Made by a program: the position numbers and the translations under genes
Assembly: GCA_029288425.1 (NCBI GenBank)
Contig: JARIHD010000094.1
Span: 1 to 61,578, forward strand
Direction of reading: 5' to 3'
DNA: 61,578 nt
From: Candidatus Saccharimonadota bacterium
GTDB lineage: Bacteria; Patescibacteriota; Saccharimonadia; Saccharimonadales; UBA4665
Part shown: positions 30,865 to 40,324 of the stretch, piece by piece
Numbering within the stretch: position 1 is the first letter of the stretch
Layout of the letters: every line of letters starts with the position of its first letter
The notes under the pieces: model-generated
Database searches by the model: none
Told to the model about the DNA's origin: nothing
The model's input: only the letters and a program-made list of their open reading frames with translations

Positions 30865-32064
30865 ATGACAAAAGACAAAACACGCGTATTAGTCGTGGGT
30901 GGTGGATTTGGCGGCATAAAGGCAGCGCTCGAACTGGCCGGCAATGACCGAATCAACCTGACGCTGCTTTCGGATCACGATAGTTTTTATTACTATCCGA
31001 CGCTATACCATACGGCCACCGGCGGCGCAGAAGCCCAGTCCAAATTGCCGTTATCGCGCATTTTTGAAGGTAAAGACCTGACGATTATCCACGGCAAAGC
31101 ATCACACCTCGACCGCAAAAAGAAAGCCATCCTGACCGAGGACGGCAAGGCCTATCCTTATGATATTCTCATTTTATCACTCGGCTCCAAACCCAACTAT
31201 TTCGGCATTGAAGGCATTGAAAAATATTCATACAACATCGTAACACCCGATAACGCACTGCGTTTCAAAAACCATCTGCACGAACAGTTGACGAGCAAAC
31301 GTCAGCCCGACTTAAATTACCTGATTGTAGGCGGCGGCCCCACCGGCATTGAACTGGCAGGCGCGCTTACCGGCTACTTGGAAGAAATCATGCACGCCCA
31401 CGGCATGCCAAAGCGCAAAGTGCACGTTGACTTGATCGAAGCCGCTCCCAAGCTGGTTCCACGCATGCCTGACCGCATGTCCCGTGCCATCGCCGGCCGG
31501 CTAAAGCGCCTGGGAGTTCGCCTGTACTGTGGCCGGATGGTCGAAGGCATGACTGCCGATACGCTCACCGTTAACGGCAAACCCATCCAAAGCCATACGG
31601 TCGTTTGGAACGCCGGCACCACTACTAGTTCATTCTATAAAGAGAACGATTTTGTCATGGGTGAGCGGGGCAAGGTAGCTGTCGATGAATATTTACAAGC
31701 CGAACCGGACGTCTACGTCATTGGTGACAATGCTGCTACCGAATACAGCGGAATGGCGCAGACTGCACTGTACGATGGTCACTATGTTGCAGCTAACATT
31801 GAGCGGCATATCGAAGGCCGGCTGATGAAACGCTACACACCCAAGCGCCCCATCTATGTTATCCCCGTAGGGCACAACTGGGCCGCGGTACTCTGGGGCA
31901 ACATGCAAATATACGGTTTACCGGGCTGGCTGCTGCGCCTGGCCGCCGATATGGTGGGATTCAAAGACTACGAACCCTGGTGGCGCGCTACCAAACAATG
32001 GATGACTGAATTCCAGACCGAAGAAAGCTGTTCCACCTGTGCAAAACATCTGCAAAAACCCTAA
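30865..32064 (+). CDS. ndh: Type II NADH:quinone dehydrogenase
   Basis: 399 residues with two Rossmann folds: FAD-binding GGGFGG at residues 12-17 and NADH-binding VGGGPTG at about 155-161. The second FAD block is VYVIGDNA. DSFYYYPTLYHTATGG and the EYSGMAQTALYDGHYVAANI region are typical of NDH-2. It oxidises NADH and reduces membrane quinone without pumping protons, as a peripheral membrane protein. The C-terminus ends in an amphipathic stretch plus a CSTCAKHL tail whose CxxC is unusual. It supplies quinol for the bo3 oxidase in this window. It is leaderless, with a TATAAT box 7 bases upstream. Confidence 0.9.
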   Translation: MTKDKTRVLVVGGGFGGIKAALELAGNDRINLTLLSDHDSFYYYPTLYHTATGGAEAQSKLPLSRIFEGKDLTIIHGKASHLDRKKKAILTEDGKAYPYDILILSLGSKPNYFGIEGIEKYSYNIVTPDNALRFKNHLHEQLTSKRQPDLNYLIVGGGPTGIELAGALTGYLEEIMHAHGMPKRKVHVDLIEAAPKLVPRMPDRMSRAIAGRLKRLGVRLYCGRMVEGMTADTLTVNGKPIQSHTVVWNAGTTTSSFYKENDFVMGERGKVAVDEYLQAEPDVYVIGDNAATEYSGMAQTALYDGHYVAANIERHIEGRLMKRYTPKRPIYVIPVGHNWAAVLWGNMQIYGLPGWLLRLAADMVGFKDYEPWWRATKQWMTEFQTEESCSTCAKHLQKP

Positions 32065-32072
32065 ACTTGCCG

Positions 32073-32078
32073 TATAAT
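32073..32078 (+). promoter_or_regulatory. -10 box of the helicase gene, leaderless type
   Basis: Consensus TATAAT ends 7 bases before ATG 32086 and starts 8 bases after the ndh stop. Confidence 0.55.
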
Positions 32079-32085
32079 AAAAGTA

Positions 32086-35000
32086 ATGGGGAAGTATGAG
32101 GATGCGTTACAGCGGCTAAATGACGCCCAAAAACAAGCCGTCATTACCACCGAAGGACCGGTGCTGGTTATCGCCGGGCCGGGCACGGGCAAAACGCAAC
32201 TGCTCACCACGCGCATCGCACATATTTTAGCTACGACCGATACGCTGCCTCAAAATATACTCTGCCTGACGTTTACCGATTCGGCAGCGCATACGATGCG
32301 GGAACGCTTAGCATCAATGATCGGCCAGGCGGCGTATGACGTCACGATCAGCACCTACCATGCCTTTGGCAGTGACCTCATCCGCCGTTTTCCGGATTAT
32401 TTTTTGCATGACAGCGACCTGCAGCCGGCCGATGACCTAGGCATTGACCAGATCTACCGCGAAATTATTACCGCGCTGCCGTTTAGTAATCCGCTTAAAT
32501 ATTCCGATGCGTATTTGGGCGATATTCGGTCACTCGTGAGCGATGCCAAGCGTAGTCTGCTGACGCCCGCCGATCTCCGGACCGTTGCCAGCCACAACCT
32601 GGCCTTTATTGCCCAGGCAAGTCCTGCCGTCGCCCATGAACTCGGTACTATGCTGCGCGTCACCAAAAAAGATATACCGGCATTCAGTCGTCTTCAGGAA
32701 AAATTGCAGGGAATAGCGGCAGATCGTCCGGTATCCGCCATTCTGCCGCTAGCCCAGCTATTTCTTAATGAACTGAGTGAGGTCATTGCCGAAGCCGCAC
32801 GCACCGACAAAACCACGCCGCTCACTAAATGGAAAAATGCTTGGCTCGCCAAAGACGAGCAAGGGCAGTTCGTGGTCGATGGCCTGAAAGCCAATCAAAA
32901 ATTATTGGCCGCCGCCGATGTATATGAACGATACCTGCAGGAGCTCAAAGCCCGCAACCTATTCGACTATGACGACATGATTTTGCGGGCCGTACATGCC
33001 TTGGAAACAAACGATGATCTGCGGTTTACCCTGCAAGAACGCTATTTGTATATTCTGCTCGACGAGTTTCAGGATACGAACGGCGCGCAGCTGCGTATCG
33101 TGGAACTGCTCGCCAACAATCCCGTCAATGAGGGCCGTCCCAACGTGCTCGCCGTGGGCGACGATGATCAGGCGATCTATGCCTTTCAGGGCGCAAATTA
33201 TTCGCACATGTTGCAATTTAATCAGCTGTACCGCGATGTTTTGCCCGTGCCGCTGACGCAAAATTATCGTTCGCATGCCGGCATTTTACATACCGCACGC
33301 GGCATTGCCGAGCAAATAGAAGAGCGTCTGCACCACCATTTTCCACAGATCGAAAAAACGCTGACTGCAGAGAATAAGGCGCTTCGCAGGCAGGCCAGGG
33401 TAGAGCGTCATGAAGCCGCCAGCGACGTCATGCAGTTTGCCTGGACCGCCCAGCGCATCAAAAAACTGATCGACGACGGCATGCCACCGAGCGAAATTGC
33501 CGTGCTTGCGCCGCAGCATAAATACCTGGAACCGCTGGTGCCGTTTTTGCAAAAACTGGACATCCCGGTGCGCTATGAAAAGCGTGAAAACATTCTGGAT
33601 GATCCGGCGATTACGCAGCTTTTGCGCATGGCGGAACTCGTGATCGCTCTGCAAAAGGGCGACGTAGTGCGGAGCAATGCGCTGTGGGCCGAGGTGCTCA
33701 GTTTTGATTTCTGGCACTTGGCTACCAGCACCATTTGGCGTCTGTCGTGGCAGACCACCGACGACGATGTCGCATGGACCGAAGCACTTCTGGACAATGA
33801 GGCGCTCAAGCCCATAGCCTTGTTTTTCATTCGGCTTAGCCAATTGACGGCCACCGAAACGCTCGAAACGATGGTTGATTACCTGGTCGGCAGCATACCG
33901 CTCAATCTGGGAGAGCCAGGTTTTGAAGATTATGGTTCGCCGTATTACGAGTATTATTTTGGCGGCATCGAAGCGCAGATGAGTTTATTTGACCGTACTG
34001 CAAACAACACCGGACAAGGCAAATTCTGGGATCTCTTAAACAGTCTGATCGTGTTGCGTGCCCGTCTCTGCGACTACAAACGGGGCAGCGACGAACCGTT
34101 ATATTTGCAGGATCTGATAGATTTTGTCGACGCCCACCGTGCCGCCGAACTCAAAATTCTAAATACCAGTCCGTACGCGACGGCCACGGATGCAGTGCAG
34201 CTTATGACGGCGTTTAAATCCAAGGGGATGGAGTTCGAGGCCGTTTTTGTGCTCGCCGTAAATGAGGAAGCGTGGGGCAGCAAAGCCCACGGTGCCGGCA
34301 ACCGCATCAGCCTGCCCGCAAACCTGCGATTCATTCGATACGCCGGGGCCACCAACGACGAGCGTTTGCGCCTGTTTTATGTAGCCGTCACTCGCGCCAA
34401 AACACAGTTGTATTTGGTCAATTACACACAAAACTATGCCGGCAAGGACCAGACACGGCTGCGCTATCTGAGCGAACAGACCGATGGGCAGGTGGTACTC
34501 AGCCCGCTTTTGCCAGAGGGGCAGCAAGTGGTCAAACCTATCGAAGACGGCACGGTCGCCGCGCCGACCACTGAACTTGCGGCCTATTGGCAGCACCGTC
34601 ACGAGACGGCACTCACCGCCGACGACATGCGTGCTTTATTGAATGAACGACTGGCGCAGTTTCAGCTAAGTCCCACACATGTGAACGACTTTACTGATGT
34701 AGTGCACGGTGGGCCGGCCGCGTTCTTTATAAAAACCGTGCTGCGCTTTCCCGTTACGCCGCAGCCGGTAATGCACTACGGCAACGCCGTTCATGAAACA
34801 CTGGAATGGATGCATAAAGTTACCGCCGCTGAAGGGTTGCTGCCCAGCGAAAAGGCTATGCACCGCACCTTTGAACAGCGGCTTAAACTCAAGCGGCTCA
34901 GCGTGTCCGATACAGCGCTTTATCTGGAACGCGGCCGAGCGGCGCTCAGCATTTATTTGGCGCAGCGGGCACACACCTTCGGACCGGACAATATGGCTGA

Positions 35001-35439
35001 ATACAGTTTCCGGCATGAGGGCGTGTTCCTGGGTGACGCGCATTTGACGGGCAAAATTGACAAATTGATCATTAATAAAGAGGCGAAAACGATCACTATC
35101 GTCGACTATAAAACGGGCAAGGGATTCACCGGCTGGAAGCGCGAGCTTAAATTGCACAAATACCGCCAGCAATTATATATGTATAAAGCGCTCGTCGAAG
35201 GGTCACATACTTTCGGCGGGTACACAGTGACTGACGGCTATTTGGAGTTCGTCGAACCGGATGAAAATGGTCGGATCTGCGAGCTGCATATTGTATTTAA
35301 AGACGACGAATATGAACGTGCACGGCAGTTGGCCGGGGCGGTCTGGCGGCGGATCAAAGCTTTGGATTTACCGGACATTAGCAATTATCCTGCCGATCTT
35401 GTGGGCGTCGAATTGTTTGAAAATGATCTCCTAAAATAG
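32086..35439 (+). CDS. UvrD/PcrA-type helicase fused to a RecB-family nuclease
   Basis: 1117 residues. SF1A helicase motifs are present in order: Walker A AGPGTGKT (30-37), motif II DEFQD (326-330), motif III VGDDDQAIYAFQGAN, motif IV NYRSHAGIL, motif V TAFKSKGMEFEAVFVLAV and motif VI RLFYVAVTRAKTQLYL. The C-terminal 230 residues form a PD-(D/E)xK nuclease of the RecB/AddB type: VHETLEWMH (His903), GKIDKL (Asp992) and VDYKTGK (Asp1007, Lys1009). It is ATP-driven and moves 3'-5' by family. The likely role is double-strand-break end processing or nucleotide-excision-like repair, as an AddA-like single-chain enzyme. No partner subunit or iron-sulfur Cys cluster is obvious. Confidence 0.88.
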   Translation: MGKYEDALQRLNDAQKQAVITTEGPVLVIAGPGTGKTQLLTTRIAHILATTDTLPQNILCLTFTDSAAHTMRERLASMIGQAAYDVTISTYHAFGSDLIRRFPDYFLHDSDLQPADDLGIDQIYREIITALPFSNPLKYSDAYLGDIRSLVSDAKRSLLTPADLRTVASHNLAFIAQASPAVAHELGTMLRVTKKDIPAFSRLQEKLQGIAADRPVSAILPLAQLFLNELSEVIAEAARTDKTTPLTKWKNAWLAKDEQGQFVVDGLKANQKLLAAADVYERYLQELKARNLFDYDDMILRAVHALETNDDLRFTLQERYLYILLDEFQDTNGAQLRIVELLANNPVNEGRPNVLAVGDDDQAIYAFQGANYSHMLQFNQLYRDVLPVPLTQNYRSHAGILHTARGIAEQIEERLHHHFPQIEKTLTAENKALRRQARVERHEAASDVMQFAWTAQRIKKLIDDGMPPSEIAVLAPQHKYLEPLVPFLQKLDIPVRYEKRENILDDPAITQLLRMAELVIALQKGDVVRSNALWAEVLSFDFWHLATSTIWRLSWQTTDDDVAWTEALLDNEALKPIALFFIRLSQLTATETLETMVDYLVGSIPLNLGEPGFEDYGSPYYEYYFGGIEAQMSLFDRTANNTGQGKFWDLLNSLIVLRARLCDYKRGSDEPLYLQDLIDFVDAHRAAELKILNTSPYATATDAVQLMTAFKSKGMEFEAVFVLAVNEEAWGSKAHGAGNRISLPANLRFIRYAGATNDERLRLFYVAVTRAKTQLYLVNYTQNYAGKDQTRLRYLSEQTDGQVVLSPLLPEGQQVVKPIEDGTVAAPTTELAAYWQHRHETALTADDMRALLNERLAQFQLSPTHVNDFTDVVHGGPAAFFIKTVLRFPVTPQPVMHYGNAVHETLEWMHKVTAAEGLLPSEKAMHRTFEQRLKLKRLSVSDTALYLERGRAALSIYLAQRAHTFGPDNMAEYSFRHEGVFLGDAHLTGKIDKLIINKEAKTITIVDYKTGKGFTGWKRELKLHKYRQQLYMYKALVEGSHTFGGYTVTDGYLEFVEPDENGRICELHIVFKDDEYERARQLAGAVWRRIKALDLPDISNYPADLVGVELFENDLLK

Positions 35440-35450
35440 AAAATTACAAC

Positions 35451-35472
35451 ACGCCTATCTGTTACGAGGCGT
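35451..35472. repeat. Small hairpin between helicase and beta-helix genes
   Basis: A 6-bp stem ACGCCT/AGGCGT (35451-35456 with 35467-35472) with a 10-base loop. The U-tract is poor (TTGACTTT), so a terminator role is weak. The TTGACT overlapping its 3' end could equally be a -35 element. Confidence 0.3.
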
Positions 35473-35553
35473 TGACTTTAGATGGTAACTATTCTTATGC
35501 TTCTGAAGCAATAAAATAACCCCTTGGCAGAGGGAGAGCGGGTTCTATATACT

Positions 35554-38448
35554 ATGGTTCGACTTCCAAAACCTGGCGGCGATAACAATCAATGGGGCGA
35601 TATTTTAAACGAATACTTGCAGGTTGAGCATGCCGCCGACGGGAGCCTAAAGCTTCGTCAGCGCATTATGGAATCCGAAACAACACAGAACAAAGGCCAG
35701 CCCGGCGGATATGCAAGCCTCGATACGTCGGGAGTCTTACCAGTTGGTCAGCTGCCGAAAATACCGGCAGTGGCGTTGGAAAGTTCGGCGCAAAATGCCT
35801 TGGCGCGCGCCGAAACTTCACTGCAGCAAGGAGCAGATTTCATAAGCGTGAAGGACGCACCGTTCAATGCCAAAGGCGACGGTACGACGGACGACACGAA
35901 TGCTATTAAAAACGCATTTGATACTGCCAATTCGTTGCGTAAGCCGCTCTTCTTTCCGCCCGGACAGTATGTTTGCTCTTGGTTTTACAAAGCATATCCG
36001 CCGCGTGTTTGGGCGCAGCCGGGCACAGTCACTATACTTGCCAGCAATACCGGTGACGCGACATGGAACTTCGGGGCGACATCTTATGGGACGGCTGTTA
36101 ATTTGACTGCAAATTTTATGGCCGGTTCGCAAACGCTGCAAGTGACGTCAACTGCCGGTCTTGCACCGGATGATCTGATCGTTGTACGCGACAACACCAC
36201 CGACAACGGCGCAGCACAAGCGCAAACCATCCGTATCAACAGCATTGATTCAGCCACGCAGATTACTACCACCGAACCGGCCTATACCACCTTCACTTTG
36301 GCGGCCAATGCGCGCATGCAGCCCCTGCCGAAAAATCAGCAAAGCTGCTATGTGCGGGGTTTTACTTTTAAATCGATCGCATCAAATACAGCCACGGCCA
36401 GTTTCCTCAGGCTTTGGTATTGCCGCGACATTGACATTGACATCGAGGGGGAAGGGGCATCGAACCCGGGCATCATATTAGAAGGCTGCTATCAATTCAG
36501 AGTCAAGGCAGTGGCGCGCAAATACCTAGATCAAACAATAACCGGTCTGCCGCAATTCGGATATGGCGTAAATATTTCAGGTGCTAGCGCGCATGGAGAG
36601 GTAAATGTGATAGCCGACCAAGTGCGACATGCCGTTTCATTTAATGGCACGGGCTATGATGTGCGCGTAAGTGGTATCGCGCACGGAACCACCAGCACCG
36701 CCTGGGATGCCCATACTGGCAGTACCAATATCGTGTTCGAAAACTGTCAAGCTATCGGCTGTAACGGGTTTGGTTTTGCACTGCGGGGCAAAAAACAGCA
36801 TGTCATGGGCGGCCTTGTTGATGGTTGTTACGGCGGGGTCTTCGTCTTTGACAGTCCGGGCGACAATCAAATTAGCAACATGTATATTTCCAACCTACGT
36901 AACCCTGGCAGTGACGGAAACCGCGGCAATGGCATTCTCGTCAGTAATCCATCTTCAGGACTCACCATCCAGCACAACGAGATCACCAATTGTCCGCGAA
37001 ATGGCATCTCGTTTCGGGCGGTAGGCATCAACAAAAATCTAGTAATCAACAATAATATTATCCGCAATGTGGGCCAGGCCATGATTGCCAACGACCGCTG
37101 CGGCATCCAGCAGTTGGCCAGCGCGACATTCGAAAACGCACGCATTACTCACAACCTCTTCGAAGACACCCAGCTTTCTAAAACCAGTCAGTTCGGCGTG
37201 CAGCTTATTGCGAGCGGTACCGATATTAGCATCTTTAATAATGAGTTCTATAACAGTATTACGCCATTTAATGGCGGCGGCGTGATGGGTGTAGCCAAAA
37301 TCGGCTCGAATGTCACCAATAACGCCGCCGTGGGCAATCGCATTGACATACCTTTTTCGCCAACGCCTGTTTTTAATGCGGCGCTTGGCAATATTCTGCG
37401 CATTATGATGACCGGCAACGTTACTAGTTCCACACTTACAAATGCGACCGATGGTCAGATCATCCACCTCATAATCAACCAGGATTCGGTGGGCGGAAGA
37501 ACATTCGCTTGGCCGACCAATATAACATGGCAAGGACCGGTACCCAGTGTTGATACCTCACCCGATCATACCAGCGCAGTCAGCCTGGTGTTTGTGGCCG
37601 CGACCGGCAGCTGGATATCGCTCAGCACGGCAACAACAGGAAGTGGCAACATTACCGAGATAGGAACGCTTGCAAATCGTCCGGCCGCCAATGTGGTTAT
37701 TCCTGGGACGCGCTATTTTGCAACCGATTCCGGAACCGAAGCAATTTCAGATGGCACAAACTGGTTTACCACTTCCGGCGCGACCCCTACTACGACAGGG
37801 CTACTGGCTACACGGCCAGCCGCATCGGGCGCGAATGCCGGCACAAAATTCTTTGCAACCGATTATGGGCGGGAGTACTATTCGGACGGCTCGGCATGGT
37901 ATCTTATAGGTATGGATGAGTCAGTTTTATTTGGCGGGCATACACTGACAACGGGCGAGGCGATTATGCAGCGCACGGGAGCGTCAGGAAGTGTTACGCT
38001 TTCAAACACACTACTTCGGTTCACATACTTTACGGCGCGGATTACCGAAACAGTAACGCAGATACGGTTTTTCGTGGCTACCGCCTCGAGCGGCACGCCG
38101 CCAAATCTGTGCCGCGTCGGCATCTATCAGGTGGACAATTCCGGAAATCTAGCCCAACTGGTTGCCCTCAGTAATGACCCCACGCTTTTTAGCGCAACAG
38201 GCGGAATCACCAAAACACTTCCAATACCCTTCAATAAGGTCCGGGGGCAGCGGTATGCCGTCGGCTTCCTCTGCGTAACGACGGGTACGCAGCCAGCGCT
38301 CAGCGGCATCAATCTTAATAGTCCGGTTGAAGCCAGCTTTGCGCCCCGTATTTCGGGTAGCGTGGGGGCAACCGATTTGGCAGTAAGCTACACCGGAGCG
38401 GCCATCGGCAACTCTGGTGCCATGCTGCAGACCCACCTGTTACCCTAG
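35554..38448 (+). CDS. Right-handed beta-helix, tailspike/pectate-lyase-3-like protein
   Basis: 964 residues from ATG 35554 (TTG 35524, 6 bases after TAAAAT, is an alternative). The N-terminal MVRLPKPGGDNNQWGDILNE and EYLQVEHAADGSLK form a head seen in phage-tail-like and CPR surface proteins. Next come DAPFNAKGDGTTDDTNAI and LFFPPGQYV, the Pectate_lyase_3 signature. Residues about 270-600 are beta-helix coils with many NN/ITNN turns. Two short repeats follow, each with YFATD/FFATD then G...DGT/SAW, as in tail fibres, and then a C-terminal beta domain. No signal peptide is visible. Binding or cleavage of a polysaccharide is inferred. Neighbours are glycan genes, with no phage genes. Confidence 0.72.
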   Translation: MVRLPKPGGDNNQWGDILNEYLQVEHAADGSLKLRQRIMESETTQNKGQPGGYASLDTSGVLPVGQLPKIPAVALESSAQNALARAETSLQQGADFISVKDAPFNAKGDGTTDDTNAIKNAFDTANSLRKPLFFPPGQYVCSWFYKAYPPRVWAQPGTVTILASNTGDATWNFGATSYGTAVNLTANFMAGSQTLQVTSTAGLAPDDLIVVRDNTTDNGAAQAQTIRINSIDSATQITTTEPAYTTFTLAANARMQPLPKNQQSCYVRGFTFKSIASNTATASFLRLWYCRDIDIDIEGEGASNPGIILEGCYQFRVKAVARKYLDQTITGLPQFGYGVNISGASAHGEVNVIADQVRHAVSFNGTGYDVRVSGIAHGTTSTAWDAHTGSTNIVFENCQAIGCNGFGFALRGKKQHVMGGLVDGCYGGVFVFDSPGDNQISNMYISNLRNPGSDGNRGNGILVSNPSSGLTIQHNEITNCPRNGISFRAVGINKNLVINNNIIRNVGQAMIANDRCGIQQLASATFENARITHNLFEDTQLSKTSQFGVQLIASGTDISIFNNEFYNSITPFNGGGVMGVAKIGSNVTNNAAVGNRIDIPFSPTPVFNAALGNILRIMMTGNVTSSTLTNATDGQIIHLIINQDSVGGRTFAWPTNITWQGPVPSVDTSPDHTSAVSLVFVAATGSWISLSTATTGSGNITEIGTLANRPAANVVIPGTRYFATDSGTEAISDGTNWFTTSGATPTTTGLLATRPAASGANAGTKFFATDYGREYYSDGSAWYLIGMDESVLFGGHTLTTGEAIMQRTGASGSVTLSNTLLRFTYFTARITETVTQIRFFVATASSGTPPNLCRVGIYQVDNSGNLAQLVALSNDPTLFSATGGITKTLPIPFNKVRGQRYAVGFLCVTTGTQPALSGINLNSPVEASFAPRISGSVGATDLAVSYTGAAIGNSGAMLQTHLLP

Positions 38449-38518
38449 TTTGCAATCTGTTAATCCGAATGGTATGCTGGTTGAGTATTTGACTCTTTTC
38501 TGTTGGATTATTTAATTT

Positions 38519-39406
38519 ATGTCTACAACCTTACCGTCGATTGATCTTGTCGTCGTAATGCCGCTCGGGCCGAACGATGATCCATTAGACACCCTTCAAA
38601 GTGTTTTGACATACGCAACAACCTCACGCGCCATTATAGTCGTCGACGACACTCATAAACCGGAAACACCCTCACTCATCCACGAACTTGACAAAGATAT
38701 CGTGGTTATTCCGGCCGGTAATTATCCTGGCGGCTGGGGCGGCCTCTGGGTCAAACTGACGCAGGGCTACCGCTACGCACTCGAGCATTATGATTTTAAA
38801 ATCCTGCTTAGACTTGATGCCGATGCGCTTATTATCGCTCCGGGAACAGAGCGGGAAGCAATTGCATATTTCGACCGTCATCCCGCAGTAGGGTTATTAG
38901 GATCATATAAAATTGACTGCAACGGCGAGCCCCGAATTTTTGACCATCCAGCCAAGACACTCCGCTTTGAAGCCAGTATCTTGGGGCTGCGACATCCGCG
39001 TGTTCGCAGTACACTCCGTAGCGCCCTCGCCGCCGCCAAACAACACGGCTACGAAGATGGTGAACATTGCCTGGGCGGTGCATACATCCATAGCCGCAGC
39101 TGCATTGACGCCATGGATGAACGTGGCTGGCTGAATCATCCCGAGCTTAACGACTCCAACCTGGGCGAGGACCAGCTATTCGCGCTCTTTACCGTGGCGA
39201 GCGGTTTTGAAATAGGTGACTTTGCTACCGGCAATCTACCCCTAGGAATCCGATGGAGAGGCCTGCCTTGTTCGCCGCAGGAATTACTGGACCGTGGCAA
39301 AAAAATCACGCATTCGGTACGTTTTTGGCAGGACATGGACGAACAGGCTATCCGCGGGTTCTTTGCCGCAAAACGGCAATATACAACAAAAACCAGCAAA
39401 AACTAG
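38519..39406 (+). CDS. GT-A glycosyltransferase-like protein
   Basis: 295 residues, soluble. It begins IDLVVVMPLGPNDDPLDTLQSV and VDDTHKP, a GT2-like nucleotide-binding start. LLRLDADALIIAPG carries the D-x-D metal/UDP-sugar motif. GGAYIHSRSCIDAMDERGWLNHP and LGEDQLFALFTVASGF cover the acceptor-side region with an acidic ED pair. No membrane helix is present. The donor and acceptor sugars are unknown. The family assignment is by motif order. It shares a 4-base convergent overlap with the MazG_C-like gene. Confidence 0.7.
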   Translation: MSTTLPSIDLVVVMPLGPNDDPLDTLQSVLTYATTSRAIIVVDDTHKPETPSLIHELDKDIVVIPAGNYPGGWGGLWVKLTQGYRYALEHYDFKILLRLDADALIIAPGTEREAIAYFDRHPAVGLLGSYKIDCNGEPRIFDHPAKTLRFEASILGLRHPRVRSTLRSALAAAKQHGYEDGEHCLGGAYIHSRSCIDAMDERGWLNHPELNDSNLGEDQLFALFTVASGFEIGDFATGNLPLGIRWRGLPCSPQELLDRGKKITHSVRFWQDMDEQAIRGFFAAKRQYTTKTSKN

Positions 39407-40302
39407 CTGGCGTACATCTGACCATCTGCAAAAAATAGTTTTGTATTAGGCAGCAGCGGGTCCGCTTCTTTTGCGGCTTCCGCGCCGTCCAGCGAAAAAC
39501 GTACCGCTCGTTCGTCCAAATTCAAGTGCACCCAGGCGCTATATTTTTTGTTATTCGGGTTGATGAAGAGCGAATAATCGCGCGCCCTGATCATTCCGAT
39601 GGTATTCGCCAGGGAACACAGTAGCCGTACTCCTATCAGCAAGGCCCGCTCATTGTCGCGCAGGGGAATACCTTCGCCCGGCGGTACAACCTTTTTGATA
39701 TTCCAGCCCTCCTCAAAGGCGAACTCAACACGAAGCGAATTAGGCATGACTATGCCACTCACATGGCGTCCCATACCCAGCCTATTGAACATACTTTCTT
39801 CCTGAGAAATCGCGCGTGGACCATCGTCAATTTTATATTTCTGCCGATTGCTCCGCCGACGCACATTCAGGAGAGAACGTGTATTCGGGGAGTAGCACAA
39901 AAGCGCCATATATGTCAGGTGAAGCGCATCATGAAAACGATACCCATCAGGAATATACGATCTATCCGTCAATGGATCACCGAGCTGTCCAAACCGGAAA
40001 CCTTGCGTCTTGCCCGTGCCACGGTAATTTTGGATGGGTCCATCAGGGAACAGATTCGGTTCGGCATCCAACAAAAACATGCGGCATTCCGGGTCATAAG
40101 GATCACGGTGATCATCAACGAATTGCAAGGTTAGCTGACGCGGAAAGCGTTCTTCGGGGAGCGAATCTTCGTCCGTTGGCAGCCGTAATGGATGAAAAGG
40201 GGGATCCTCCTGAGCAACCCATTCTTGGAGCAGCCTTTCGCCCTCGGCGAACACAGCCTCAGGACCATCCAATGCTCCTGCTTGACCATGCGTTTTGCTC
40301 AT
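39403..40302 (-). CDS. Stand-alone MazG C-terminal-like domain protein
   Basis: 299 residues from ATG 40302. It matches the C-terminal domain found behind the MazG pyrophosphohydrolase: EERFPRQLTLQFVDD, QLGDPLTDRSYIPDGYRFHD, ALHLTYMALLCYSPNTRSLL and IDDGPRAISQEES. The YRFHD...H and R-x-x-x-x-EE residues are conserved in that family. The N-terminal MazG nucleotide-hydrolase helices are not recognisable, so this looks like an orphan of the partner domain. The rest of the C-terminus is unknown. Its role is unknown; a link to nucleotide surveillance or defence is a guess from the family. Confidence 0.6.
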   Translation of the reverse strand: MSKTHGQAGALDGPEAVFAEGERLLQEWVAQEDPPFHPLRLPTDEDSLPEERFPRQLTLQFVDDHRDPYDPECRMFLLDAEPNLFPDGPIQNYRGTGKTQGFRFGQLGDPLTDRSYIPDGYRFHDALHLTYMALLCYSPNTRSLLNVRRRSNRQKYKIDDGPRAISQEESMFNRLGMGRHVSGIVMPNSLRVEFAFEEGWNIKKVVPPGEGIPLRDNERALLIGVRLLCSLANTIGMIRARDYSLFINPNNKKYSAWVHLNLDERAVRFSLDGAEAAKEADPLLPNTKLFFADGQMYAS

Positions 40303-40311
40303 AGTCAACTT

Positions 40312-40317
40312 ATTATA
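40312..40317 (-). promoter_or_regulatory. -10 box of the MazG_C-like gene
   Basis: Consensus TATAAT on the minus strand, 9 bases before ATG 40302. Confidence 0.45.
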
Positions 40318-40324
40318 CTATATT

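Noticed and set aside
35554-38448. Prophage remnant around the tailspike-like gene
   Set aside because: No capsid, terminase, portal, integrase or other tail gene on either side; neighbours are a repair helicase and a glycosyltransferase.
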